Assembly: GCA_016647705.1 (NCBI GenBank)
Contig: CM028325.1
Location: 28,748,474 to 28,812,473 of the forward strand
Direction: 5' to 3'
Length of the DNA stretch: 64,000 nt
Origin: Eucommia ulmoides
Taxonomy: Eukaryota > Streptophyta > Magnoliopsida > Garryales > Eucommiaceae
Within the stretch, counting starts at the first letter, position 1. Every line of letters starts with the position of its first letter. A program made the translations under genes and the position numbers. The notes beneath the pieces are model-generated. The model had not been told where the DNA came from and did no database searches. It was given only the letters and a program-made list of their open reading frames with translations. Shown one piece after another: positions 12,301 to 21,727 of this stretch.

Positions 12301-14705
12301 TAATCTGCAATGACTTTGATCTTGAATGGCCTTCTTAGCATCTAAGGGGAGCAACGTGAGACAACTCCTATCAGGCAACTCAGATTTGACTACACGACCA
12401 AGAAGCTGGCGGCCTGCAATTCCACCCGACAACATATTTTGTCCGGTCTTCTGTGACCAAAGACAAGATGTTTCGGACTTGTTTTCTTTCTTCATCAAGC
12501 TTGATCCAAGTTCTCTATCCTTTAAAGTAGCAGCGGATGATGTTTGGGCAATGCAACTATTAGTTACTGGTTGTGTCAAAGAAGAACCAAATGGTGTGGA
12601 GCTGTGGATGAGTAAGAAAATATCATCATTGCATGGGATGTCCGGGTCTTCAGTGTTCAATACGCACGACATACTCCCATCAGCAAGTTGATGGGAATCA
12701 GGATTTTGCACTGACGCTGATTGAACATTATTCTCTGAATGAGGAACAATTTGTAAATCTTCGCGATAAGGACAAGCAACAGTTTCGGATTCTAAAAGGC
12801 ACGGAGCACTAGGAATCACAATGCAAGTATTTGTCAGTTCAACTTCAACGTCATGGGCATCCTCTCGAACATTATTAGGAGAACTAAGGACCAGCGAATT
12901 AACATTATCATAACAAGGCTTGTCCGCTGAGTCTTTTCCATCTAAATCCATGAAGAGAACCCCATCCTCACTTGAAAAATTCAGAAGTGAATCTGAGAGA
13001 TCTGCAAATTCACGATCTGACACCGAATTTGAATTAATAAAAGCAGCAACATGGTGTCCGTCAGGCGAAAGAGGCCCTGAATGGACAATTCCATAGCCTT
13101 GCGTTGTTCTTGTTTGACCATCACCATCATTGAATGCTGCTTCTGAACTCTGAGGCACATCCTCAGGCCTCATGTTGACTGGCATAACAGGTGCCAAAAT
13201 GCCTGCCGGCTGGTGAAAAGCATTGTGAAGGATCTCAAGGTCTGTCTCCTGAAGCCCAAAATGTTCTGATACACATTCATCAAGCATATGATTTCCATCG
13301 TGAGGCTCGTCATCAAATGTCAAAGCCTTTGACTCACCTTCATGTCCACCACCAGGGTGGTGAAGATTGGGATCGTCAAAAAAATCTAGACTAGTAGAAT
13401 TAAAAAATTCATTTCGAAATTTTTTTCGCATGGCATAGTACTGTCTCCGGATGCTCCCATTTTTTCTCTTCCCAGGGACAGGCTTATTTCCTTTAAAGTT
13501 ATCAAATCGACAGAACTTCGTTGAAGAGTTCGAACCAGAGAGTTCAAGGTCAACCATGCATGCAGAAGCCTGAGCTGAAATATCAGGATCATAGAGAAGA
13601 GAGTGCCACCGGTCTCTCAGTTCAAGATAAGTAAATCTACGAGAAAATGGCACCGCCCCTTTAGCAAGTGCTTCGAGAGAAGCACCAGCCTGAGAGAGGG
13701 AAAGGACAAACACAAGCACAAAAACCAAAAACAAAAAAAAAGACATAAATATGGGGAAGAAAATAGGTTTTACAATGACTATATAGGAAGAATGTAACTT
13801 GGGAAACGCAGTTTACACAGGAAGCACAACTAGAAACTTTAAGTAATTCTAAAATTCCAAAGGTAAGAAACACCAGTGTTTTTGGATTAGTACGAAAGCA
13901 TCTTCCAGCGCCACTTATCTACAAGCAACAATAAAAGAAATACAATTCTAAGATATGAAAGGAGGGAACAATGTAGAAAGGAAATACATTGGTGGCATGT
14001 GAATGTTTTTGCTAGTACATTCCATGTTTTCCTGAACGCAAATGCCCAATATAGTATAATTGTAGCTGCCTAACATTCAATCAGACCTTCCTCTATTTTT
14101 TGAAGAATACAAAGTCAGGTTCTTCTCCAACCCCTATCGAATAAAACATGCTGAGCCAAATCTTCTTCATGTAAAACCTGCTTGATTTACATCAGGAAAA
14201 TCTTGCAGTTTATATCTGCCCATCTGCATGTTCTTGTTAACAAGCAAACACTGCCACTTTTATAAGACGAAGGCATTTAGCTTCCCAGGTAGTAAATTTG
14301 GTGTCCACGTGTATCCATTATTTAAGTCTCAAACTATCATTGTAATTGGAAACTGTAGAATTCCAAGCCCAACTTTCGGCTTGAAACATAAATTTTAGAG
14401 GGGATCACAGCGGATGAGATAATTGAGATAACAATTATTGAAAATTATACCGAGTTTTTAGTTGCTACAATTACAAATTCCAAGAGATTGCGACTCAAAA
14501 CTGACAAGACCATGCGGAATTAAGAAAGTTGAAGAAGCAATTGTTCATGGAAAAGAAAAAGAAAATAACTAAGCATTGAAAAGTGAAATTATGAAGTAGA
14601 AATCGACCAAAGAAACGAAATCGTTGTAATTACCTCGACGGAGTTCTTTAACAAGAGATCGTCTTCAGGAATCCACGCAGTGGAAATTGGTGCAAGTGTT
14701 GCCAT
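9301..14705 (-). CDS. FHA domain / microspherule protein 1-like protein (EMB1967-like), 8 coding exons
   Basis: The coding exons, 5' to 3', are 14634-14705, 12232-13689, 11550-11711, 11417-11471, 10873-11021, 10062-10148, 9700-9828 and 9301-9393. All introns are GT-AG and the joined frame is 735 codons including a TAG stop (734 residues). The N-terminus (WIPEDDLLLKNSVEAGASLE, then RRFTYLELRDRWHSLLYDP) is the microspherule (MCRS_N) signature, with a basic YYAMRKKFR stretch near residue 110. The middle is acidic and low complexity. The C-terminus (about residues 625-720) is an FHA domain: TLGRST, then ISRRQATI, then SIAVNG and a final SFAFE strand. FHA domains bind phosphothreonine; animal MCRS1 is a nuclear scaffold linked to INO80/NSL chromatin complexes, and Arabidopsis EMB1967 is embryo-essential. 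A nuclear chromatin or transcription role is inferred from homology. No internal stop or frameshift was found, so it is probably functional. Confidence 0.88.
11787..12184. mobile_element. MITE in intron 2 of the FHA gene
   Basis: The ends AGGCACCGATTGGTAGTGC and, reversed, AGGCACCATTTGCTAATGG form imperfect terminal inverted repeats (398 bp). A third internal copy of the terminus (ACGGTGCCT at about 11867-11875) makes the first ~89 bp a small foldback of its own. hAT-like termini of the GGCACCGTTTGG kind are common in plants; an exact 8-bp duplication was not found. It lies inside the 520-bp intron 11712-12231 and does not touch the splice sites. Confidence 0.55.
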
Positions 14706-15575
14706 TTTTCCCCCTCCCAAACCCTAAACAACAACTTCAACGAACGTAAACGAAATTATTACTCCTTCTGCGAGTTTGTACGATTCCTGAGGGTTTCAAG
14801 GACCAATGATCTCCATCTCTACGGAGTTCGAGCTGCAATTTCTACAAAGCTGAAGCTCAAACGTGTGAAAGACGATCCTCGTGGAGCTCCAACATTTCAC
14901 GTCCCTCTCCATTTCTGCCTTATGTTTTAATTTTCATTTTAGAAAAAAATTACATTTTAAAAAACTCTTTAACCACATTGTTACGTGGTGCAATAATTTT
15001 ATTATATTTTAGTTTTGTTGGTTTATTGACAAGTTAAACCTCTAAGTTTGAAAATATTTTAAAAATGTAATTCTATTAAATTTTTTATCCAAATTGAATC
15101 GAATTAAGAGTATATATATATTATTTTTTATTCATTTTTCTTCTGTACCTTTTTTTTTTCTCTTTTATTTTACTTTTTCCTTTCCTTCTTCATTTTCTCT
15201 TCTTCTCCAACGTTCCACCACCATCTATAGCATAAAATATTACCTAATTGTATATGGAAATTAATTGTTTCTTAGTGGGAGTTGAGTGATTTCTTGAAGA
15301 AATTGTGATTGTTTGAACATTTCTTGAATAAACATCTCGGTTTAGTCGCATTCGATTAAGTTTCTAAAGCAACAAATCTAAATATTTATTCATGTTCAAT
15401 CCAGATTGCGAAATTAATTAAACGATTTTTTTCATTCTTTATGCCCTACAAGTGTTCGTGAAAAAAGCCTCAAAATGAAAAAACCAATGAATAATAATGT
15501 AGTGAAAAAAGAAAAGTGGTCTAATGAGCTGTAACCAAACACGCCGGAAAGAGAATATCAAACCATAATTCTTCA
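14706..15575. other. Promoter/leader region of the FHA gene and AT-rich spacer
   Basis: The less AT-rich part, 14706-14900, is the probable 5' UTR and proximal promoter of the minus-strand gene. The rest is AT-rich with a pyrimidine-rich tract at about 15135-15215. No gene is seen. Confidence 0.4.
14719..14727 (-). promoter_or_regulatory. telo-box-like motif in the 5' leader of the FHA gene
   Basis: AAACCCTAA on the plus strand (TTAGGGTTT in gene sense) lies 14 bases upstream of the ATG, next to a pyrimidine/purine tract. Telo-boxes occur in promoters and leaders of many plant housekeeping and growth genes. Its function here is inferred. Confidence 0.4.
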
Positions 15576-16030
15576 ATGGACGAAATCAGTTGTGGCAGTG
15601 GTAGCCAACTCACAGGAATCCGACAAATTGTTTGCTTGAAAGAGATCTTCCAAAAGTGGCAAAACGTAACCCTTAGCCCTAGCCGAACCAACATCTCCAA
15701 AGACGAGAACCGCATCGAGGGAATTTCTTTAGCGATAACCAAGAGACTGAAGAGTACCTCCAGCTACTGTGACTCTGCCAAGGAGAAATGGCTAGAGCCT
15801 CGAGCCGCCACACGATGTCCCTAGAGGCTACCTGGTAGTTTATATGGGGCCGGAGCTTTAGCGATTTATCATCCCCACCAGCTATCTCAATAGCCCTTTG
15901 TGAATCAGTGAAATGCTCAATCAGAATTTCTTCAAAAAATTATTCAAATCCCACCAAGAAATAATCAATTTCCTCAAACAATCTGGTAACATTTTGTGCT
16001 ATGAAGATAGTGGTAGAGCATTGAAAGAGA
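15576..16030 (+). pseudogene. SAUR auxin-responsive protein pseudogene
   Basis: The frame from ATG 15576 reads a typical SAUR start (MDEISCGSGSQLTGIRQIV, then KEIFQKWQNVTL). The SAUR core follows in a second frame: DVPRGYLVVYMGPEL, a TAG stop at 15859, then RFIIPTSYLN. The frame change lies near 15811-15820 and another stop follows the core. The C-terminal part is weakly recognisable (QSG near 15975) before basic low-complexity sequence. SAURs are small, usually intronless plant proteins that regulate cell expansion through PP2C.D phosphatases. This copy cannot make one intact, so it is an old duplicate or retrocopy. Confidence 0.75.
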
Positions 16031-16940
16031 AGAAGATAGAACAAAGAAGAACAAGAAAAAAGAAAAAGAAAAAGAAAATGAATAAAAAAAAATTAAAAAC
16101 TGCAAAATAACATTTTGCCTTTAATTCTATCCAATTTGGATGAAAAATTTAACGGAATGGCTTTTTAAAAATACTTTCATATTTAGAGAGTTTAAACTAA
16201 AACATAATAAAATTATTAGACTATATAAAAATATGATCATAGTCATTTTAATAATTTTTCCACTTTTAGGAAGGCAGAATAATAATATCCTCCAATTAAA
16301 GTTATTTTCCAGACTGCTTGTGGTTGTATTTATCGCAAGCCATTGAATTCGTTTTGGACATTCTATCATAATCAAATAACTAATAGGACAAATTATTTTG
16401 CGTGTTTCATATTTACAAATACTATTTGTTTTAATACTAACATATAACCCGTGTAATGGATTAAAAAAAATAATCTTAGTTTAATAAAATAATATTTTTA
16501 TAATCCGTGCCATAAAGCTCAAATTAAAAAATAAACTTATTTTGAAAAAAAAAAATATTAATATTTTTTTTTATAATTCACGCTTGAAGATATTATTTTA
16601 AAATTCAACATGTAAATAAAACTGAGAAACTAAAAAGCAAACTGGGCAATATAAGAGTAGTTCGGTTTGATTTTTATCCTTTTAAAAAATTCCAATAATA
16701 CTCCATTGATTTATCTCAAATTTAATGTTCACAACGTATTATAAACTAATTAAACTATAAACATTGACAATAATCAAACCATACAATCAATACTAGTACA
16801 AAATTTTTGGTGCATAAAACATGTCTAAAAACACTATTATGTTTCATTAAGAAATAATATCATTAAAAATACAAACACTTCAAGAAAAATGTAGCCAAAC
16901 GAAAATTCTCATAAAATGGATTCAAAATTCAACTCTTTAC
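16031..16940. other. AT-rich intergenic stretch
   Basis: An A/AAG-rich tract is at 16025-16100. No gene, RNA or clear repeat was recognised. Confidence 0.4.
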
Positions 16941-17425
16941 TGTTGGCCAAAAGGTCAACCAAAGAGGGGGTGAATTTGACAATTTTAAAAATTTAATCAA
17001 ATTAATTAAATCATATTTAAATTTTATCTGATTTAGCAAAGAAGCGTTATACCTAAGCACACACAAATATATAAGAATAGAGGTACTTGACACCAATATT
17101 TTATATCAGTTCGACAATCTATTTTTGCTTACGTTTACTTTCTGAACTCTTGTAGAGAATTAATCCACTAATTCTGATTTTCTTCCCAAGTGAGAATTAA
17201 ACATGTACAATCTTGTTTGAGTAAATACTATTTATATTCAATCACGCTCTCACTCAAACTAGATACGTTTAAATCTGAACTACAACCTCGCAAAAATACA
17301 ACAAAAAAATCTTTTCTTTTCTCACAAAACGTTTACCAACACTATGTTAAGTTTAAGAATTAACCCGATTTAGGTGTGATAGAAGTGTACACGATTCACA
17401 AGATAATCAATTTAAGCAATATATT
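16941..17425 (-). mobile_element. LTR fragment, Copia/SIRE-like, minus orientation
   Basis: It begins TGTTGGCCAAAAGGTCAACC and continues with GGGGGTGAATTTGACAA, a layout shared with the start of the LTRs of element C (TGTTGGCCC...GGTGAATTGGG). It is the terminus of a related but distinct LTR read in reverse and is cut off by the Copia element that starts at 17426. Confidence 0.5.
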
Positions 17426-17603
17426 TGTTAATATATGTGTACGGGCTTGGTCCATTAAGTTAAAATCCTAACCCTAACCCTAACAGGGTTTTCCTAGTCT
17501 TTTATATATAGATCATTTGTAAATCTCTACAATTGTACTTTTCATAAATATCAATATATCGCTCAATGTTCTCCCAACATTTTGCCTCTCAATTATTCTA
17601 ACA
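17426..17603 (+). mobile_element. 5' LTR (178 bp) of a truncated Copia element
   Basis: The LTR starts TGTTAATATATG and ends TTCTAACA, matching inverted TGTTA/TAACA termini. It is followed at once by TGATATCAAGGGCAAG, a decayed version of the initiator-tRNA primer-binding site (TGGTATCAGAGC). A TATA-like TTTTATATATAG lies inside. Short LTRs of this size are usual for several plant Copia lineages. No 3' LTR copy is present in the window. Confidence 0.7.
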
Positions 17604-18184
17604 TGATATCAAGGGCAAGTTTTTCTTGGCCATGTTCCTACTAAATTTTTTCGTAACCCAAATCTTTTCAAGTCTTCTGCTACATTGTTTTCATCATTCA
17701 ACGCTTCCACATCTTATTCAACATCACCATCAGACTTGTTTCGTCCAAATGAGTTCAACGACACAAAAATCACAAGCATCGGGGTTCTCTCGCACCCTTA
17801 TGTGCACTATCGCTGCTGTCAGATCTGTTAACTATTACAGGTCTCAACATCGCTCCGATATCAACACCAATCATATCATCACCTTCGTCTTGACGAGACG
17901 ATTCCAACGCCACCAAAATCATTGTCATAGGAGATTCCATGCACTCTCATGTGTACTCCAACAGTCCACTGCTACCGTCACCTTCATTAACTGCTACAGG
18001 ACTCACCGACGATCCGATATCAACACCTACCACATCACCACCTTCGTCTTTAAGAGACGATTCTAACACCACCGAAATCACTGCCAATGGACGCCCCATA
18101 CGCCTTCACGTGCTCCAAGTATCAGATTGCTCTGTGGTTTCATTCTTACGCACTAGTTAAACCCTAAACCAGGCAGCTATGTTA

Positions 18185-18400
18185 GCTTCTCCACACAGGT
18201 TGTCACGTCATCTGCTACATAACTAGTCATCACCACATTAGCGTCACGCCAGTGCCAACTAAGTGTCACGTTAGCGTCAACTCACGTCAATGCCACATCA
18301 TCATTTTTTATTGTTCTACATCAGTTGTTAACTACCACGTCATCCAAAGCTGTCTGTCACATCACTTGTTGTCTGCCACGTCACGGTTTATAGGTTAAGA
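18185..18400. repeat. Imperfect short repeats rich in CACGTCA
   Basis: Words of the form GTCACGTCATCTGC, CACGTCAATGCCACATCA and CCACGTCATCC recur about every 20-30 bp within the Copia leader. They add many ACGT cores, the kind of core bound by plant bZIP factors; any regulatory meaning is inference. Confidence 0.4.
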
Positions 18401-19208
18401 CTCATCTTGATTAGTTCAAGCCAAAGTTGGATCGATTCTTAGAGTTTTTGGATGCCTTGATTCTATTTCCAACATCCGTTTTGCAATTTTAGACTCATGG
18501 AATATACTTTTCTTTATATTCATATAGTTTCTACGTTGGTTCACCTGTGTTTTTACTAATTGTTGGATATCTAAAACTGGTTCTTGGCTAATTTCGGCGT
18601 TCCAAATTCATATGTGGCCTTTGTTTATTCAAATTTGGATAATACAGTATAGTTCCCTTTATATTATTGATTTGGTTAATTACGGTGATTTGATTGGTTC
18701 AATGGTTCATCAATCGGTTCTTCACGATTAAAGATTGGTTCTTGGATAATTGTAGCGTTCTGAATACATCCGTGACTTTAGTTTCTCCAGATTTATGTCA
18801 TATAATATACTTTGTTGTATATTGTTGATCCAATTCAACAACAATGTGTAAGGGTTATTCTTCCTCGACTATTCTCAAAGCCAAAAAAGGTTCTGATCCT
18901 ACCTCCACTATTGTTACCATCTCTATTGCGAATATGGTTTCATTCTTCCACAAAATTTTCTTCAAGTACAATACAAACTTTTCGCTTGCCATTCACTTTC
19001 TATATCTAATTATTCTTAGTTCTTTGATTTTATCTGTTGTAATCATATGACTTCTAATCTCAACATCTTCTCATCCAAACTATCTGATATGAATATTCTT
19101 AGCATTCATACTACTAATGGTTCTCAAATACATATTATTCATACCGGTCAGATATCACTTTAAATCTCTTATATGTTGGGCAACTCTGTGAATTAGGACT
19201 TGAAGTAA

Positions 19209-20134
19209 GGTTGTGTTTGGATAAAGGAATTCAAGAAGGGATTTCATTTAAGCAGTTGATTTGTAAATTTTCTTTTGACAAATCCCTTGTTTGGGGAGTG
19301 GAAGGATTTTAAGAAAGGGGATTTGTCAAATCTTTTTTGGGGTGAAAGAATGGATTTCAAAATACTTTTGAAATAGGCTGAATTTATGAAATCCTTTGAT
19401 CATCGTCTGCTTCGTTCTTCCTTGTTTTGCTTCTGGTTCTTCTTTGTGACCCGTCTTCTGCTTCGTGAAGCCACTATCATCGTTGTTGGCCGTCTAGGGC
19501 CGTCGTCATCTTCTACTTCAGAGGTTGGTCATCGTCTGTTGTTCGTCATCGTTGTCGTCCGACGATTTCGTCTTTAAAATCGAAATCGATTGCAAAAACG
19601 ATTTCAAAATCAAAATTGAAATCGAACATCGATTTGTGAAGGTTGTGTTTGCAGATTAAGGTTTCGACTCCATTTCGAAATATCGATTTCATTTTCAAAA
19701 TCAAAATGGAAATCATAAACGAAATGGAAATCGTTTTGAATTTGTTCTTGGAAATCAAAACGAAAATCCAAATGGAAATCGTGATGGATTTGTTCTTGGA
19801 AATCGAAATGGAAATCGTTCACAATTTTGAAATCAATTTCAAAAAAGAATTTGTTCTTGGATTTGTTGTTCTTGTTGGATTTCTTCGAATTTGTTCTTCA
19901 TTTTCTTCTTGGATTTGTTCATCGACCGTTCGTCGCTTTTCATCACAGTTCATCACTCTATTTCTATTTTTATTTTTTTCAAGATGTGGGATAATAAATA
20001 GAACAAAAAAAAAAAAAAAAAAATTCTCCAAACAACGGATTTGTGAAATGAAGGGATTTCAAAATCTAGGATTTTGAAATCCCTTCATTTCACAAATCCG
20101 TTGGATTTATCAAATCCCTTACCCAAATGCAACC
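19209..20134. mobile_element. Tourist-like MITE of 0.93 kb inserted in the Copia fragment
   Basis: The ends are GGTTGTGTTTGGATAAAGG and, reversed, GGTTGCATTTGGGTAAGGG. The left flank is TAA and the right AAA, compatible with a 3-bp PIF/Harbinger duplication with one change. The interior holds GAAATCGAAATGG-type simple repeats (about 19570-19870), a poly(A) run and a perfect palindrome near the right end. It splits the Copia reading between VGQLCELGLEV and NSSYRVQ. It encodes no transposase. Confidence 0.6.
20033..20103. repeat. Perfect 34-bp inverted repeat with 3-nt spacer
   Basis: The left arm is 20033-20066 (starts CAACGGATTTGTG) and the right arm 20070-20103; they are exact reverse complements with TAG between. 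The right arm forms the subterminal part of the MITE, so the left arm is an extra inverted copy of the element's own end. Confidence 0.9.
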
Positions 20135-20740
20135 AAATATTTTCTAATAGTAGTTATCGTGTGCAGATCCTCAGACAAGATAGATCCTTGGGGCTAGTAA
20201 TAAAGTTTGATGTTTATTTGAGTTCATCACTTTGTACCTTCCATCTCGAACTCCACCACCATTACCCCATATCCCTTCATTAACCTGTGTAACCTCACCA
20301 CCACCACCATCCTCATCATCATTATCATCCCCATAACCACCACCACCACTACAACTATCACCATCCTCCTTCTCCTTATCATCATCCTATATTCGGCATT
20401 CTTGGTTAGGTTTCACTTCATCTAACCGACTCAAATAACTGATTTCCAGCGGTTAGTTGGTTTTAATTCAACATGAGTGCTTCAATTGTATCCATTATCA
20501 ACTTGCAAAATAATTAGCCCTACATTTTCATGAGAATTAGTATATTTATCTTGCATCTTTCGATTTAGTGCATTCTGATGTTTTAGGGCCTTCTCCTCAT
20601 GTAACAATGGGTGGTTCTCATTATTTTGTTATCTTTGTGGGTGATTACTCTCGATATACACAGTTATTTCTTATGAAAAATAGATCTAAACTATTCTAAA
20701 TATATTCTGAGTTTTCTTCTATGGTTTAAACTATTCTAAA

Positions 20741-21294
20741 CAAGGTTGTCACTTTTGATAGCCTCATTTCGAAAGTAACTATCTAATAGTATTATGTCTC
20801 CCACAATGTATATGTGTATGTGTGTGTATATATATATATTGAGACTTACCATTATACACAATTTTGTGCACTAATTCACTATCTATCACGATGTAGATAA
20901 ATTGTTTTTACAAGTTGTGCCCACATTAAAATATTTCTATTAATAAATGTGAAAGCAATTTTGATTTTTCACAAACTTTAATGTGGACCTTCAAGTTTAT
21001 GTTTGCCTAAAAAATCTCCATAATGGCATATCATTTTCACGTGTGATAACATATGAACTATAAGAAAATAACGATATAACTCCACTTAGTATTTTATAAA
21101 ATACTAGTCAAACTCCTTGATCTTTGATTTTTTTTTTTTTAAGGGCTATTAATTAGGATAAGGTATCCACAAGGTTTTCAAACACTTATCTAGTTTCGTC
21201 TTCTAGGCATATGGAAATTCGTCTTCTAACCATATCAAAGCGCTATAAAAACTAGGGTCTTTACCAACAATAATACACATGCTATCTCAAATAG
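20741..21294. other. AT-rich stretch with a TG/TA microsatellite
   Basis: A TGTGTGTATATATATAT tract lies at about 20812-20840. No gene is seen. Confidence 0.4.
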
Positions 21295-21435
21295 CATTTT
21301 TCATAATGGTCACGATATTTGTGATAGCGTTTGCTTGCAAAAAACACTATCCCTAATAGTGTTTACGTTATTTGTGATAGTGTTTACTTGCAGAAAGCAC
21401 TATCCCTAATAGTGTTTTCTGCAATTGTGGTAACT
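21270..21435. repeat. Short direct/inverted repeats around CACTATCCCTAATAGTG
   Basis: Two copies of a roughly 68-bp unit contain the palindrome CACTATCCCTAATAGTG followed by GTTATTTGTGATAGTGTTT-like sequence. Such subterminal repeats resemble CACTA-type element ends, but no terminus was identified. Confidence 0.4.
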
Positions 21436-21727
21436 AGAAAAATAAGTTCGTGAGTATCTTAACCACGAAAATGCCCAAACTCTCCCATCCACCGCTGTGT
21501 GCAAAACACCACTATTATCGGCCAGTGTAAAGCCTTTTTTTTTTTTTTTCAAATATTGGTTCTAGATCTGGAATCCCGTCGTACACCACCGCGAGATGAC
21601 ACCATCGTTCATCCACCATCATGCTTGGAACACCATCATCAGTGATCGCCATCATTTGAAATGTTTTATGAGATATCTATGTTTAGACTTGGAAATCAAA
21701 CGCTCCCCATTGTACACCACCAGACTA

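Larger units (their letters stand above)
17604..20740 (+). pseudogene. Truncated Copia internal region (gag leader to integrase)
   Basis: After the PBS comes a leader with a direct duplication of about 160 bp (17785-18110). The region after protease is recognisable at about 19165-19205 (VGQLCELGLEV). The frame resumes after an inserted MITE near 20150 (NSSYRVQILRQDRSLG), and the integrase start is at about 20557-20735 (FDLVHSDVLGP, then GGSHYFVIFVGDYSRYT). Sequence similarity ends near 20740, so the rest of integrase, RT and RNase H are missing. Stops and frame changes occur throughout. It is a dead fragment. Confidence 0.65.

Noticed and set aside
12326..12691. 121-codon plus-strand frame
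   Set aside because: It lies antisense to exon 2 of the FHA gene and has no motif of its own.
17466..17485. Telomere-like CCTAACCCTAACCCTAAC
   Set aside because: Fewer than three units, and they lie inside the LTR of a Copia element; no sign of a telomere or an interstitial telomeric array.
19643..20077. 144-codon frame at the MITE
   Set aside because: Built from GAAATCGAAATGG-type simple repeats and a poly(A) run, and ends in the palindrome.
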